Shown here: one piece after another, positions 1 to 10,869 of the stretch
Position numbering within the stretch: position 1 is the first letter of the stretch
How the letters are laid out: every line of letters starts with the position of its first letter
NCBI GenBank assembly: GCA_029891385.1
Contig: CM057234.1
Location: 19,764,350-19,828,349 of the forward strand
Direction of reading: 5' to 3'
Length of the DNA stretch: 64,000 nucleotides
Origin: Erythroxylum novogranatense
Taxonomy: Eukaryota > Streptophyta > Magnoliopsida > Malpighiales > Erythroxylaceae
The notes under the pieces: model-generated
What the model saw: the letters and a program-made list of their open reading frames with translations, nothing else
Databases searched by the model: none
Told to the model about the DNA's origin: nothing
Made by a program: the position numbers and the translations under genes

Positions 1-71
1 TATATGCTATAGTCGATTTTCTACTCAGTGCATCCTCTACTACATTAGCTTTCCCCGGGTGGTAGTCTATC
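1..71 (-). pseudogene. pol: G1 gypsy RNase H, C-terminal end (fragment)
   Basis: On the minus strand this reads in one open frame through [16 protein letters not shown], the conserved end of the Ty3/gypsy RNase H domain. It carries the last catalytic aspartate (VEDALSR). The same motif lies at about 21,210-21,260 in element B. It is the continuation of the RNase H at 4,438-4,828, separated from it by the A-family LTR at 72-4,437. The integrase of this element must lie left of the window. Confidence 0.85.
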
Positions 72-889
72 TGTTGGACCCTGATCTTTGAGTGAAAATT
101 TGAATTATGAAAATGAAATTTAAGAAGTGCTTTGCATATGTATTGTGTAATAGAGGACTTAAAATTAAAGGATATTGATAAGAAAAGAAATGATTTGATT
201 TTGATATCTTTGGGGTTTTGAGTGGATTGGTGTGGTTTATGAAATTAAGTGGATGAGTTGATTGAAATTAAGTTGAAAATCATGAATAAAAAGAGAAAGA
301 GTGAAAATATGAAAAATTGTGAAATAGTTGACTTTTTGGCCTTTGAAAGTTGACTTTTGATTTAGTCAAAATTTGAGAAAATGTTCTACATGAAACTTGT
401 AGATTATGTTAAGAGCTTTCTGTAGCTATAAAGTTTGCAATTTTTCGATATCGGGAGTGGAAGTTATGATCAGTCAAAGTTTATGTGTGATAGAGTTGAC
501 TTTGACTTTAATTATGACTGAATCTTTGACTGAGAAATTAACCTAGTTAGAGGTTAATTTAGCTTTGATGTTCTTCATGAAAATTGAAGGATTTGCTTTG
601 ATCTTTATTTCGACATAAAGTATACAATTTTTTGATCTCGGAATAATAAGTTATGATTTTTACAAGTTTATATTGTGGTTTTAGCATGATTATTAGAGGA
701 TAGTATCTTTGACCGGAAAATGAACTTCCGTAGGAGTCAAATTGATTTTTATGTCCTTCTTGGAAGATGTAGAGCTTCCTTCAAGCTTTCTATAGAGACT
801 AAGTTTGTCAAAATTGAAGTTCGGGATTAAGAGTTATGAATTTTGAAAGTTTTGGATTTTTTATGTTTAAAAAAAAAGTATCACCCCCG

Positions 890-1035
890 TTGCTAGGGCG
901 ACGCGTCACCAGGGTGACGGCGAGCGTTTGACTCGCGTCACCAGGGCAATGGCGTTGGCTCGCGTCACCAGGGCGATGGCGTTGGCTCGCGTCACCAGGG
1001 CGACGCGTCACCAGGGTGACCTCGCCCTAATACGA
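890..1035. repeat. GC-rich variable repeat island inside A1 LTR
   Basis: In an otherwise AT-rich LTR, this stretch is a run of short units such as CGCGTCACCAGGGCGA and GGCGTTGGCTCGCGTCACC, directly repeated and partly self-complementary. The same position in other A copies (about 37,590-37,715, 42,625-42,745 and 48,645-48,815) is also GC-rich but with different unit order. Overlapping Arg/Ala-rich ORFs are by-products. Confidence 0.75.
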
Positions 1036-4023
1036 CGCCGTTTTGCTCCTTTAGTGCTCTTGCTTCCTCCTCCGATTCGACCTTTGTTCACTATTTTACT
1101 CATATCTTTTCCATCCGACATCCGATTGAGTTGATTCTTTGCGGCGTTGGATTCCTAAGAGAATTCCCTACATTCTCATAGGAAATTTGTGAATTTTTGA
1201 GATTAAATTAATGGTGATTAATTTAATCAAAATAAGTCGGGAAATTTTCCGAACATGGTTCAGTATTTTGTGAAATTTGGGATCTGTAGAGATCCGATTG
1301 AAACGATGCTTGAGGTGAAATAAAGATAAGACAAGGGGCTACAAATCATATGAAGAAATGAAATGTCAATTTTGCCCCTAAGTCCTTCGAATTATGAATG
1401 GAAGTTCTGATTAGAGTGTAATTTTTGGATTGGGAACATCTGAGAGTATTTTGAGTATAACTTTTGATCTGGGAATTGAAATGAGGTGATTCTTGTTTTG
1501 AATTAAACTAGAGACATAAGGATAAAATTTTTATGAAGACATCGAGTTTCAATTATGGGGTTGAGAATGTAAATTTCTGGACGGAAATAATCGTACATGG
1601 AAAATGTGTTAGCATATGGATATACCCGAACTGTTTTGAGCATAACTTTTGATGTAGTAATCGGAATTGAGCGCGGTCAGTGGCGTTGGATTCGTATGAA
1701 TGAGAGGAACATTTATATAGAAGGAAGTTTTAACAAATTCCTTCAACTCAATAGTGCGAATCAAACCCGCATGTGAGAATAGAATAAAGTAAAGTCAAGG
1801 GCATTTTGGTCTTTTAATTAAATTTTAATGACATGGCACCATTTTAAGATGTGTAGACGTATGGGAAAGGTCTGGAAATTTTTTAAGAAGAGAGAAATCG
1901 ATTATTCTAGAGAAAAGAAGAAAAAAATGAGAGAGAAAGTGAACAAGAAAGTTTCGTATATGGAGAAAAACGATGGAAGCTTAGAGATTTTTGAATTTCT
2001 AAGACTTCAAGCTTATTTTTGGAGTAGATTCAAGGGAAAAGGAAGGAATAAGGTGAGAGCTTGCCTTCATACCCAAGAAATTTCGAAATTTGAAGGAGAA
2101 AGAGGTAAGAGAAAATTTTTAACTTTGAGATTTTGTTGAATTTTTTGATTGAGAAACATGGAAAATGATATGGGTAGGTGATATATAAAGTCAATTTTGA
2201 TGATTGTTAAGGATTAAGGGTTTAATTTTAGTTGGAAATTAATTTGGGGTTTATGCCTAATTTTGTGATTTGGAATTTTTGAAAATTAGTAGCTTGAAAT
2301 TATAGGAAATATGATGAATTGGTGATATATGAAAGCAATTTTGAAGAATTTTTGAATTATGATATTGAATTTAGATAAATTGGTTTAGGCCAATTTTGAA
2401 AATTGGGGATTTTCAAAATTGGAGATTGAAATAGCTTGGATTTATATGGAATTGGTGTTTTCTAAGTTTAATTTGAGTAAGTGATTTATGAGATTGAATT
2501 TGAGTGAATTGGTTTAGGTCAAACTGTGAAATTGAGGATTTTAGAAATTCTGGTTTTAGAAAGCTTGAAAATATGGTGCTTATGAATTTCCTATAGTTAA
2601 GTTTGAGAATTATGCAAAGTATGATGATGAATTTGGATATTTATGGCTTAGGGAAATTTTAAGTTAAAGAAAGAAGGAGGAATTTGGAGAATCGATTTGG
2701 ACAAGCTTCTGGCATTAATTCGAGGTGGGTAGCATATTTATATTTTGATCTGTAAGCTTAATACGAATTTTCAAAAAAATTAAAGAAGGAAAAAATGTGA
2801 ATTTTTGTTAAATTATTGTTTTGTAAATGTTTGAAAATAAGAATTGATTAAAAGTTTGAAATTTTGATTTCCGAAGGTTTTCTGAAAAATTATTATAAGC
2901 TGATTTGATAAATTGATAGAAATTTCAGAAAATGCATTTGTTGTGTATGCATTGACAAATTATGCGAATTGTTGCATTGATTTATTGAATAAATTAAATT
3001 GTATGAAGTATTTGAATTGTATGAAGTATTTGAATTGCGAGTTTGTTAGTATTCGATGAAATAAAGTTAGAAAGGCAAGATTTTGAAAAGTACCTTCGGG
3101 CATTCTGAAATTTCGTTTTTGATTATGTGTTATGTGGGTTTGGTAGGTCCTTTGTGAGTCAGCGTTGTCTCTATTTGTATAGCCTTCTCCCGGCTACCCG
3201 CTAGTGGCACGGAGCTCCGATTTCGGACTCCCTCCACGGCTACACTGGACCGCTGTGAGGACCTGATTTGTGTTGGATGCCGCGGTATAACCCGCAAACA
3301 CACGCTGGGTGGGAAATGCTAGCCCAAGTGTGGGGTCCAACATTAAGAAAGTGTAGTACGTTCTGTTTGGACCAAGCCAGACCATTCTGACATGTTATGT
3401 GTTTTTGATTTGTTTCTGTGTTCTGCATTCATGTTTAAAAATTGAGGAATAAAAAGTGAATTTTGTTATGAAAAGTTTGAAAAATTGAAAAGCTTGAGAA
3501 AACCATTTGAAAAGTTACAAAGTTTTGAAAATTAGCCCTTTTGGCAAAAAGCTTATGAAAAATTGATTTCTACTTATTTTTCATTTTATAAATGTGTTAT
3601 CCACGAGCTTCCGAGCTCACCCCCCTTTGATCCCCATCTCCAGGTTTCGAGCAGGAGATCGGATGAAAGAATGTGAAGACGTCAGTTTCGACATTTGTAT
3701 AAGTTAGATTTTGAGAAATTTGGATTTTAGTATGAATTTGTATATGGCTTAAGATAAGTTTGGAAAAGTGTACTTGCGTATAAGGTTGAGTTTTGTGTAT
3801 GGTTTTGGAATTTGTATATGAAATTGAGTATGAATTTGGAAATGAGATTGAGTTATGAGATCAGTATATTGAATTGCAGCTATGAGAATGTTTTAGAATT
3901 AGGTTTGCGTTTGTGTGTACTGAGATCCCGGACGGAGGGTCCGGTTGATTATGATATCTGTGTGATTGATTGGATTTTATAGAAGTGTATTTTGAACACT
4001 TTGCAGGTTTGGGTTAGGATAAA

Positions 4024-4041
4024 GGCAGCCGTTATGCTGCC
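4024..4041. other. Conserved hairpin near the A LTR 3' end
   Basis: GGCAGC-CGTTAT-GCTGCC is a perfect 6-bp inverted repeat with a 6-base loop. It is preserved at 45,686-45,703 and, inverted, at about 11,757. In the LTR at 36,910-41,330 it is disrupted (about 40,655-40,675). Its place near the LTR 3' end would fit an RNA structure in the R/U5 region, but that is inference. Confidence 0.55.
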
Positions 4042-4442
4042 GAAATTTCGGTAGATAATAAGCTGAAAAAGAAAAATAAATAAGAAGTAGTTGATTTCGG
4101 ATGAGACTTATGATTTGTATGAAAGATGGCTAAAGTGTGGAAGAATTTTGGCATAAGAAAGAAAAAAAAGAAAGAAATTGAGTAAAAATGGTTATAAGGA
4201 AAAAGAAAAAAAATTTATACCGGATTTTGGAACGTCTTAGGGTTTCCAACGCGATTATGTTCATTCGATAAGTTTTCTTTGATTATTGTTTCCGAATGTC
4301 GGATGTGTTTGCTGTGATTCGTTTCGCTATTTTTCGCTTCCGCCTTCGCTTTGCTTCTGCTGTGATTCCGCTTCAGTTGTTCTGTTTTCCTTCGTTCGTT
4401 CCATTTTTCGGTTGGGATCCGGTTCCCGGATCGAGTCCTATC

Positions 4443-4828
4443 ACTATCGTCAAGTCATAATCTTTTAATAGCTCTAACCATCTGCTCTGTCTTAAGTTCA
4501 ACTCTTTTTGGCTCATCAAATACTTAAGACTTTTGTGATCTGTAAACACCCTAGTGGTAACTCCATACAACTAATGTCTCCAAATCTTCAATGCAAAAAT
4601 TATGGCGGCCAATTCCAAGTCATGCGTCGGATAGTTCATCTCATAAGGTTTTAATTGCCTAGAAGCATAGGCAATCACTTTATCTCCTTGCATCAATACA
4701 CACCCTAATCCATTCCTCGAGGCATCACTATACACTATGTATCCATCATTACCCGAAGGCAAAGTCAAAATTGATGCACTCATCAATTTGTACTTAAGCT
4801 CCTCAAAGCTTTTTTGACATTCACCTGT
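4443..4828 (-). pseudogene. pol: G1 RNase H domain (broken)
   Basis: Two open pieces carry RNase H motifs. 4,571-4,786 has [15 protein letters not shown] with the first catalytic Asp, then [10 protein letters not shown] and [16 protein letters not shown] with the catalytic Glu. 4,373-4,570 has [20 protein letters not shown], holding the third acidic residue, before running into LTR A1. A stop at the join near 4,570 and another near 4,829 separate it from the reverse transcriptase. RNase H would degrade the RNA of the RNA:DNA hybrid during replication. Not functional as read. Confidence 0.85.
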
Positions 4829-5521
4829 CTACACAAACTTCTGATTCTTCCTGGTCAGTTTGGAAAGTGAAGCTGCTATCATAGAAAAGCGCTTCACAAA
4901 CCTCCTGTAATACCTAGCTAAACTCAAGAAACTCCTCACCTCAGTTACATTCTTAGGTGCTTCCCATTTCACCACCACCTCTATTTTTCTCGGATCCACA
5001 TGCACTCCTTTTTCTGAAACTGCATGTCTAAGGAACACCATTTCCATTAGCCAAAATTCACATTTATCAAATTTGACATATAACTCTTCCTTCCTCAAAA
5101 TCTTCAAAGTAAGCCTCAAATCTTCCTCATGTTCCTTGTCACTCTTAGAATAAACCAATATGTCATCAATAAAGAATATGACAAATTGGTCTAAGAAAGG
5201 CTTGAAGAATCTATTCATTAAGTCCATGAAAGCTTCAGGTGCATTCGTTAACCCAAAAGGCATGACCAAGAACTCAAAGTGGCCATATCGTGTTCTAAAA
5301 GCAGTCTTCGGCACATCAGACTCCTTTATCCTCAAATGGTGGTAACCCGATCTCAGATCAATTTTAGAAAAGACTCTTGCCCCTTGCAACTGATCAAACA
5401 GATCATCTATGCGTGGGAGCGGATATCTATTCTTGATAGTAACCTGATTGAGTTTCCAGTAGTCCACACACATCCGCAATGACCCATTTTTTTTCTTCAC
5501 ATAAAAGAACGGAGTTCCCAA
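4829..5521 (-). CDS. pol: G1 reverse transcriptase domain (partial ORF)
   Basis: A 230-residue open segment of a gypsy polyprotein. It shows [18 protein letters not shown], the catalytic KIDLRSGYH (Asp about residue 55), [13 protein letters not shown], and the active-site FIDDILVY (residues about 117-123), then the connection region. The enzyme copies element RNA into DNA inside the particle. The open frame begins at an internal Met created by a frameshift near 5,500-5,520: the upstream piece reads RPSSSPWE in another frame. It is a domain remnant, not a free gene. Confidence 0.88.
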   Translation of the reverse strand: MGTPFFYVKKKNGSLRMCVDYWKLNQVTIKNRYPLPRIDDLFDQLQGARVFSKIDLRSGYHHLRIKESDVPKTAFRTRYGHFEFLVMPFGLTNAPEAFMDLMNRFFKPFLDQFVIFFIDDILVYSKSDKEHEEDLRLTLKILRKEELYVKFDKCEFWLMEMVFLRHAVSEKGVHVDPRKIEVVVKWEAPKNVTEVRSFLSLARYYRRFVKRFSMIAASLSKLTRKNQKFV

Positions 5522-5820
5522 GGTGAAGAGCTCGGCCTAATGTAACCCTTCTCTAATAAATCTTCCAACTGCTTCTTAAACTCCTTTAATTCTATCGGAG
5601 CCATTCTATAAGGCAGAATCGAGATTGACATCGTGCCCGGAAGAAGATCAATGGGAAATTCAATTTCCCTAGGTGAGGATAGTCCTGGCAATTCCTTGGG
5701 GAAGACATCCGAGAATTCCATGACCATAGGTATTTCTTCTAAGTTCCCTTTATCTGCCTTCGTGTCCACCACATAGGCCAAATATTCTTCACACCCCTTC
5801 CTCATCATTCTCTCTACCAT
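5497..5820 (-). pseudogene. pol: G1 protease-RT linker (frameshifted)
   Basis: 107 open residues with the typical gypsy region before RT: EFSDVFPKELPGLSSPREIE, then YRMAPIELKEFKKQLEDLL and [11 protein letters not shown]. It overlaps the RT segment by 25 bases in another frame, which locates the frameshift. A stop separates it from the protease segment at 5,827. Confidence 0.8.
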
Positions 5821-5826
5821 TAGAGC

Positions 5827-6759
5827 TTAAAAAATCCTAGGGGGATTGACTTTCCTGTCCCCCATAAACACTACTGCTTTACCATCATCCAATTTGAACT
5901 CCACTATCTTCCTTTGGCAATCCAAATTGGCATTATACTTCTCTAATGTGTCCATACCCAAAATCGCATCTAATCCTCCCATCCTCAATGGCATTAGATC
6001 CATCACTAACTGTTCTTCCCCAATATATATCTCACAGTCTCTATAAACTTGAGTAATAACAATATACTGGCTGATTGGAGTACTCACCATCAAAGGAGTA
6101 TCCAATGGGCTCAATTCTCTACCATACACAGTTCTACTCAATAACACAAACAAATGAGTAGAACCCGGATCAATCAAAACAATAACATCAGCATCAAATA
6201 ATTTAACCGTACCAGTCACAACTTCTAGAGCGATCTCTGCATCCTCCCTCATCATAGCAAACACTCTAGCTAGTGCTTGTCCCCTCAATCTCCCTGGAGG
6301 GTTCACCTTTCCGGCCCCATCAGAACTTCTACTGCCCACTTCCGTTACTATCCTATGTCCCACTATCTCGATCCTCTTTGGAGCTTGCATCTGATTTCTC
6401 TCATGGCTTGGATTCTGAGGGCACTCTCCAGCCATGTGCCCCTTCTCTCCACATTTGAAACAAGCTCCAGTCAGCTTGTAGCATTCCCCTCTATGGAACT
6501 TGCCACAATGATCGCACTTCAATACAGAAGACTTATCCCCTTCTCCCCTTCTACTACCTCCCATCGTTGAGGCTTGATGAGAAATAGTAGAAGTCCTCAT
6601 AGGTCTAGGCCTACTTGCACCACTGCTCCTCTCCTCAGATTGCACAGGGAAAGTCTTGGCACTCCTCTCGAGCATAGAAGTACCACTTCTCCTCCTGAAT
6701 TGTTCTCTCCCCTTTCTCTTCTTGTTCACGACACTCTTTATGTTCTCGATGTTTTCCAC
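5827..6759 (-). CDS. gag: G1 Gag nucleocapsid plus aspartic protease (partial ORF)
   Basis: 310 residues. Residues 82-93 hold a shortened zinc knuckle (C82, C85, H89, C93; spacing CX2CX3HX3C), and residues 100-113 a standard CCHC knuckle (CFKCGEKGHMAGEC). The aspartic protease follows with VLIDPGSTH (Asp 197, DPG in place of DSG, as is common in plant gypsy elements) and GLDAILGMDTL. Gag packages the RNA; the protease cleaves the polyprotein. The N-terminal Met is internal, since gag continues upstream in another frame. The short first knuckle is a distinguishing feature. Confidence 0.88.
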   Translation of the reverse strand: MENIENIKSVVNKKRKGREQFRRRSGTSMLERSAKTFPVQSEERSSGASRPRPMRTSTISHQASTMGGSRRGEGDKSSVLKCDHCGKFHRGECYKLTGACFKCGEKGHMAGECPQNPSHERNQMQAPKRIEIVGHRIVTEVGSRSSDGAGKVNPPGRLRGQALARVFAMMREDAEIALEVVTGTVKLFDADVIVLIDPGSTHLFVLLSRTVYGRELSPLDTPLMVSTPISQYIVITQVYRDCEIYIGEEQLVMDLMPLRMGGLDAILGMDTLEKYNANLDCQRKIVEFKLDDGKAVVFMGDRKVNPPRIF

Positions 6760-7539
6760 CCTTAGTGCCGCTTCAACCAGCTGTTAAAAATCACAAAAAT
6801 TCTGCACCACCACTTTCTCTCTGATGGCTAGATGTAACCCTGATTCGAACCTACGGCACTTAGCTGCCTCATTCATCAATAACTCAGCTGCATACTGGGA
6901 TAGCTGTGTAAACCGACACTCATATTCACTTACCATCATCTCCCTCTAGGTGAGACTCAGAAATTCTCTCTGCTTCTGTTGAATGTACACCTCAGACAGG
7001 TACTTTTTCTTATACACTGCTAGGAAATCTTTCCATGCAAGTACTAGCGGTCTCATTTGACTCCCCGGCACACTCTCCCACCAATGCACAGCATCTCCCT
7101 GAAGCAAGTTAGCAACGTACACAACCTTCTCATCATCCTCAAAATCTATTTGATCCAGTATCCTCTCGGTCTTTCTCATCCAAGTCTCGGCCTCTTCAGG
7201 ATCAGTGGTTCCATAGAAGTCCACTGCTCCATACTTTCTCAACTTATCGAACTGTTTCCCCTTCTTAACTGGGGCCAGAGCAGAAGTTTGCGGCATCTGT
7301 CCCATAGTTTAGGAAAAGGCCTGAGTAAATGCCTGAAACAATGCCGGGTCTAAAGGAGGCACTTGTTCTGGTGGAATAGGCGACTTCTGCATCTATGATC
7401 GAGAGGACCCACTACCCTGCCCTACGGAAGCCTCAGCATTTCCTGGGGCTACTGACTCATCAGTACCCTCCTCTCTTGACGGAGAGTCAGGTGCAATCGA
7501 TCCTTGCAATATTCCTCGTGTCCTTCTATGAGTTGGCAT
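6760..7539 (-). pseudogene. gag: G1 Gag N-terminal half (broken)
   Basis: Minus-strand gag from a plausible start codon at 7,537-7,539 (MPTHRRTRGIL). The best open piece (6,946-7,305) carries the retrotransposon gag core: FYGTTDPEEAETWMRKTERI, LQGDAVHWWESV and WKDFLAVYKKKYL. In-frame stops lie near 7,395, 7,308, 6,946 and 6,785. The next segment still reads VSEYECRFTQLSQYAAELL. This is the capsid part of Gag. Confidence 0.82.
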
Positions 7540-7718
7540 TTTACTCCTTCAATAGAAACACTAACAATTAGCTCACGTTTTATCTTAATCCTATTTCCTA
7601 CATGTATACATGATATGCATGTCATTTAATGCAAACAATCAATTTAACAATGCAAACAAATAAATCACACAGCACACAATTCATCCTACTATGCATTCTA
7701 AGCCTAGGAAAAACCTAA

Positions 7719-7730
7719 GCTCTGATACCA
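7719..7730 (-). other. G1 primer-binding site (tRNA-Met type)
   Basis: Minus strand TGGTATCAGAGC, five bases inside the LTR end at 7,736. This is complementary to the 3' end of initiator tRNA-Met and is where minus-strand DNA synthesis would start. Confidence 0.85.
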
Positions 7731-7735
7731 CAAGA

Positions 7736-10353
7736 TGTTGGGCCCCGTTTTCGAAGTCCAACAATCCATTCGGAGTCATAAAGCGTGAGTTGTTACCTTA
7801 AAGGGTTATATCAACGAACCCCCACTAGCCATCATCTCACAGGGATGGCATGCCCACACCAACCAATCACCAACATCTCAATTTTCCTTCTTCAATAAGA
7901 TTGTAGCTCTATGTCTCTAGTTTATTTTGAAATAAGAACCACCTCATTCAGAGCTTTATAGCTCAAGATATGCCTAAAAACTCAAAGTATGTTCATAACC
8001 CAGTTATGCTCTTCCAACCGATTCCTCATTTTATTTCCATAAATCTTTTTCAATTCAACACCGAAAGTTACCAATTTTTATGGAGAGGTAGATACATGTC
8101 TTAGGAATCTATCACTTCTAGAATCACTTCATTCAGAGGTCGAATGCAAAAGTTATGGACAAAAGAATCCAATACGTTCATGTCTTTAATCATTTTATAC
8201 CCGTCTTAGCGCAATTGATATAAATTTTGCTACAAATGACAGATTTATGTCGTTTTTACACCATTTCAAAGTATACTTGAAGATCTACAATTTCATGAAG
8301 ACCATAAAGCGAGATTTTGCCTCTAAAAGGATCATAAATAGGAAAGAAGATGATGATACAAACTAAGACAGTCAAACTAAGACGATCCAAAAGTAAGATG
8401 GTCAAACTAAGACGGTCAAACTAAGATCAATTACCATAGCTGGCACATACACATGTCCTATGCAACATCACAACTTGTAAAGAGCATAACTTTCCACTAC
8501 AATATCCAAAACTTACAAACTTTATACGTTGGAAAGCTAAAAAGGTTATCTACAACTTCCAATTTTCCTCCGAAGTCAGTACACAATTCTACCTAGATTG
8601 TTCCAGATTTTCCCTCGAAGTTAGTACACACTTTTACCCCTATAGAAAACTTGAAATATGAAATGTACACTACAAGATAATAAGTGCATCCACAACAGAA
8701 CTTCTTCAATACTCAATTCATTTCCAAATCAAAATGAAGTACACACATAGCTGTAATTACATATTGACATTACATCAAGTCTTAACCCAAGTTACAAAAT
8801 ACATTTGCATGCTCAATGTTCAATATGCTTATCAAGCTATTCAAAAGTCTAGCCATTAACTTAGTACAAAAGATAACTATCTTGGAAATTGTCCAATTGC
8901 CTTGCAAGGATCAATGATCTTCTCGATCTGCACCTAAGGAGTGGGAAAATATTGTTGAGCTACACAGCTCAGTGGCTAAGATATTTATAGCTATAGGTAC
9001 TAAGCCACACAATCAAACATATAGGTGAATATTCATATATGCAACATGTCTTCTTTTAATCTAGAAATGCAAGTTTAGCATCCACCATTCCAATTCATAA
9101 CTCGTAGATCCTTACATAATCAAAGCATAACACACAAATTTCATCATAACTTAACATATCAAAATATAAATGCACAAACAATTGGCTCGAGGGTTCCATG
9201 GAAACAGAAGGAAGAAACTGAAGTTTGCACCCTGAACAAAATTAGACCATTTTCGGAACTCATATGCCACAAGCGGGTAGCTGGGAGAAGGCTCTTATCA
9301 ACGTGCACGTGACGAACAGAATGATTCCACTCTCGCCCAAACACAATCAAATATCATGCTTAATTCAATCAAAAGTTCATATTATCATGCTTTTCTTCTT
9401 TCCATTTAATAAAAATGCCATGATACAAGGCATAGCATAATCATACTCACAATTCCATTTTATCCAATGTCATACATCATAATGAAATTTCCACATGAAA
9501 ACATTTCAAGGCAAGTCATTTTAGCACACAATACACACACAAGGCATTTTGCTCACTACACAATAACTATAAATAAATTACCTACCTTATAATTCTTGAA
9601 AATCCAAATTCAATTGTGCCCTTCCTCTTACTCTTGGGTAGGTTGTTCTTGATTTCCTAACACAACCAAAAAGTCTCACTCAATTCCAATTCAAATGGAA
9701 ATCCCCCAAATTTTCATAATCACAACAAAATGGAAATAGCCTAAATCAAGCTCAAACTTAACCTACCTATAGTCCATCTAAGTTAGAAAACCTAAAACCT
9801 AGCTTAGAAACCCATCTTCTTCCTCCAATCATTCCCAACACAAAAATCCCTTTCTCTTTCTAAAACTTCTTCATTCATCACACAACCTATTTCTCACTAT
9901 ACAAAAAGAAGATGATGAACTTACCTTAAATAGTTTGATTCTTCTCTTCTTTCCACGATTTTCCTCCTCCTTCTCTAGCTTTTTCTATTTTGTTCTCCTT
10001 CTCTTCTCTCTCTCACATTTTCTCTCTTTTCTTCTCCTCCTTGGTTGCTCACGAATTCTCCCCTCTCTTCTTCTAATTCAAACCTTTTTGTTAGTCTTTC
10101 TTCCAAAATTGCCCCTCACTTACTTACCCTTTCCAATTTTTACCCCTTCTTTGTCTTATATGGCTCTACTCCTTTAATCCACTTAACATAAGCCTACTAA
10201 TTTCTAACACTTCAATCCAATTTCAATTTCTAATCCTTCCCTCAATTTTCTAATTAATGACCCAATTCTAAAAATAAATAATTAAACAAACAAACAAAAC
10301 AAAATAGATAACTAGACAATGAATAAGAATTTTAAAAAAATCAGGATCCAACA
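7736..10353 (-). mobile_element. G1 5' LTR, 2.6 kb
   Basis: On the plus strand it begins TGTTGGGCCCC and ends GGATCCAACA, the matched terminal inverted repeats of an LTR. The left end abuts the G1 primer site, so it is the 5' LTR of the minus-strand element. The right end abuts Z RNase H sequence at 10,354, showing insertion into Z. The partner LTR and the second target duplication are left of the window. Short ORFs inside are not credible genes. Confidence 0.85.
8358..8426. repeat. Short tandem repeat in G1 LTR
   Basis: Four imperfect copies of a unit near GGTCAAACTAAGAC follow each other. This is local slippage within the LTR, with no coding sense. Confidence 0.6.
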
Positions 10354-10869
10354 CAATCCCATAATCTTCTAACATCTGTTTCATTTAAAGAAGTTGTGAA
10401 CAACAACTACGTACAGCGATATATTTTGCCTTTGCAGTTGATAGTGAAATTGAATTATGCTTCTTACTATACCAAGAGATCAAATTGTTTACTAAGAAGA
10501 AACAACCTCCTGAAGTGCTTTTACGATCGACTAAGTTTTAGCCCAATCTACATTGCTATATCTAGCTAGATAAATTGTTGACTCAGATGTGTACCATATC
10601 CCAAAATCAAATATTTCGCTTACATACCTGATAATCCTCTTGACCATTGTCAAATTTGTTTCTTTTCGGTTAGTTTGATAACGAGCACATACGCCAATGT
10701 TATAATAGATAGATGCCCTACTTGCATTCAAATATAATAAACTTCCGATCATGCTCCGATATAGACTGACATCAACTCTTTTTCCTTTCTCGTCTCTATT
10801 TATCCTTGTTGAGAAACTCATAGGTGTTCTCGCATGCTTGGCATTCATAAGACCAAACTTCTTTATTAA
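10354..10869 (-). pseudogene. pol: Z copia RT end and RNase H (fragment)
   Basis: Minus-strand copia polyprotein. KKFGLMNAKHARTPM, DVSLYRSMIGSLLYL and GVCARYQTN mark the end of reverse transcriptase. YVSEIFDFGIWY, YSNVDWAKT, DRKSTSGGCFFL and SISLSTAKAKYIA belong to RNase H. The stretch ends at DYGI, where the G1 LTR begins. One stop lies near 10,540 and another in the last 60 codons. At the right it is cut by the inverted A LTR at 10,870. Orientation and family fit the other Z pieces; the RT core that should lie between this piece and 24,121 is missing from the window. Confidence 0.82.

Larger units (their letters stand above)
72..4437 (+). mobile_element. Solo A-family giant LTR (A1), 4.37 kb
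   Basis: It starts TGTTGGACC and aligns along its length with the LTRs at 36,910-41,330 and 41,958-46,358. Shared blocks include the GC-rich island near 0.9 kb, the block around 3,600-3,680 (GTTATCCACGAGC...GGATGAAAGAATG) and the hairpin at 4,024-4,041. It splits the RNase H gene of G1 and is flanked by a perfect 5-bp duplication CTATC (67-71 and 4,438-4,442). No internal region is present, so it is a solo LTR left by LTR-LTR recombination. Oddity: the 3' terminus reads GGATCGAGTC instead of the family ending CCAACA, so the last few bases are lost or altered. Small ORFs inside are not coding. Confidence 0.88.
4438..7735 (-). mobile_element. Ty3/gypsy element G1, internal region
   Basis: On the minus strand, from right to left: tRNA primer site (7,719-7,730), gag with two zinc knuckles, aspartic protease, reverse transcriptase and RNase H. 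This is the Ty3/gypsy order. The element is interrupted by the A1 LTR and continues at 1-71, leaving the window before integrase. Several frameshifts and stops mark it as defective. Domain type resembles plant Ty3/gypsy elements related to B, but without integrase and chromodomain in view the clade is not settled. Confidence 0.9.

Noticed and set aside
808..1134. Arg/Ala/Thr-rich repeat ORFs on both strands
   Set aside because: They are translations of the GC-rich LTR island; the frame and repeats differ between copies and no domain is present.
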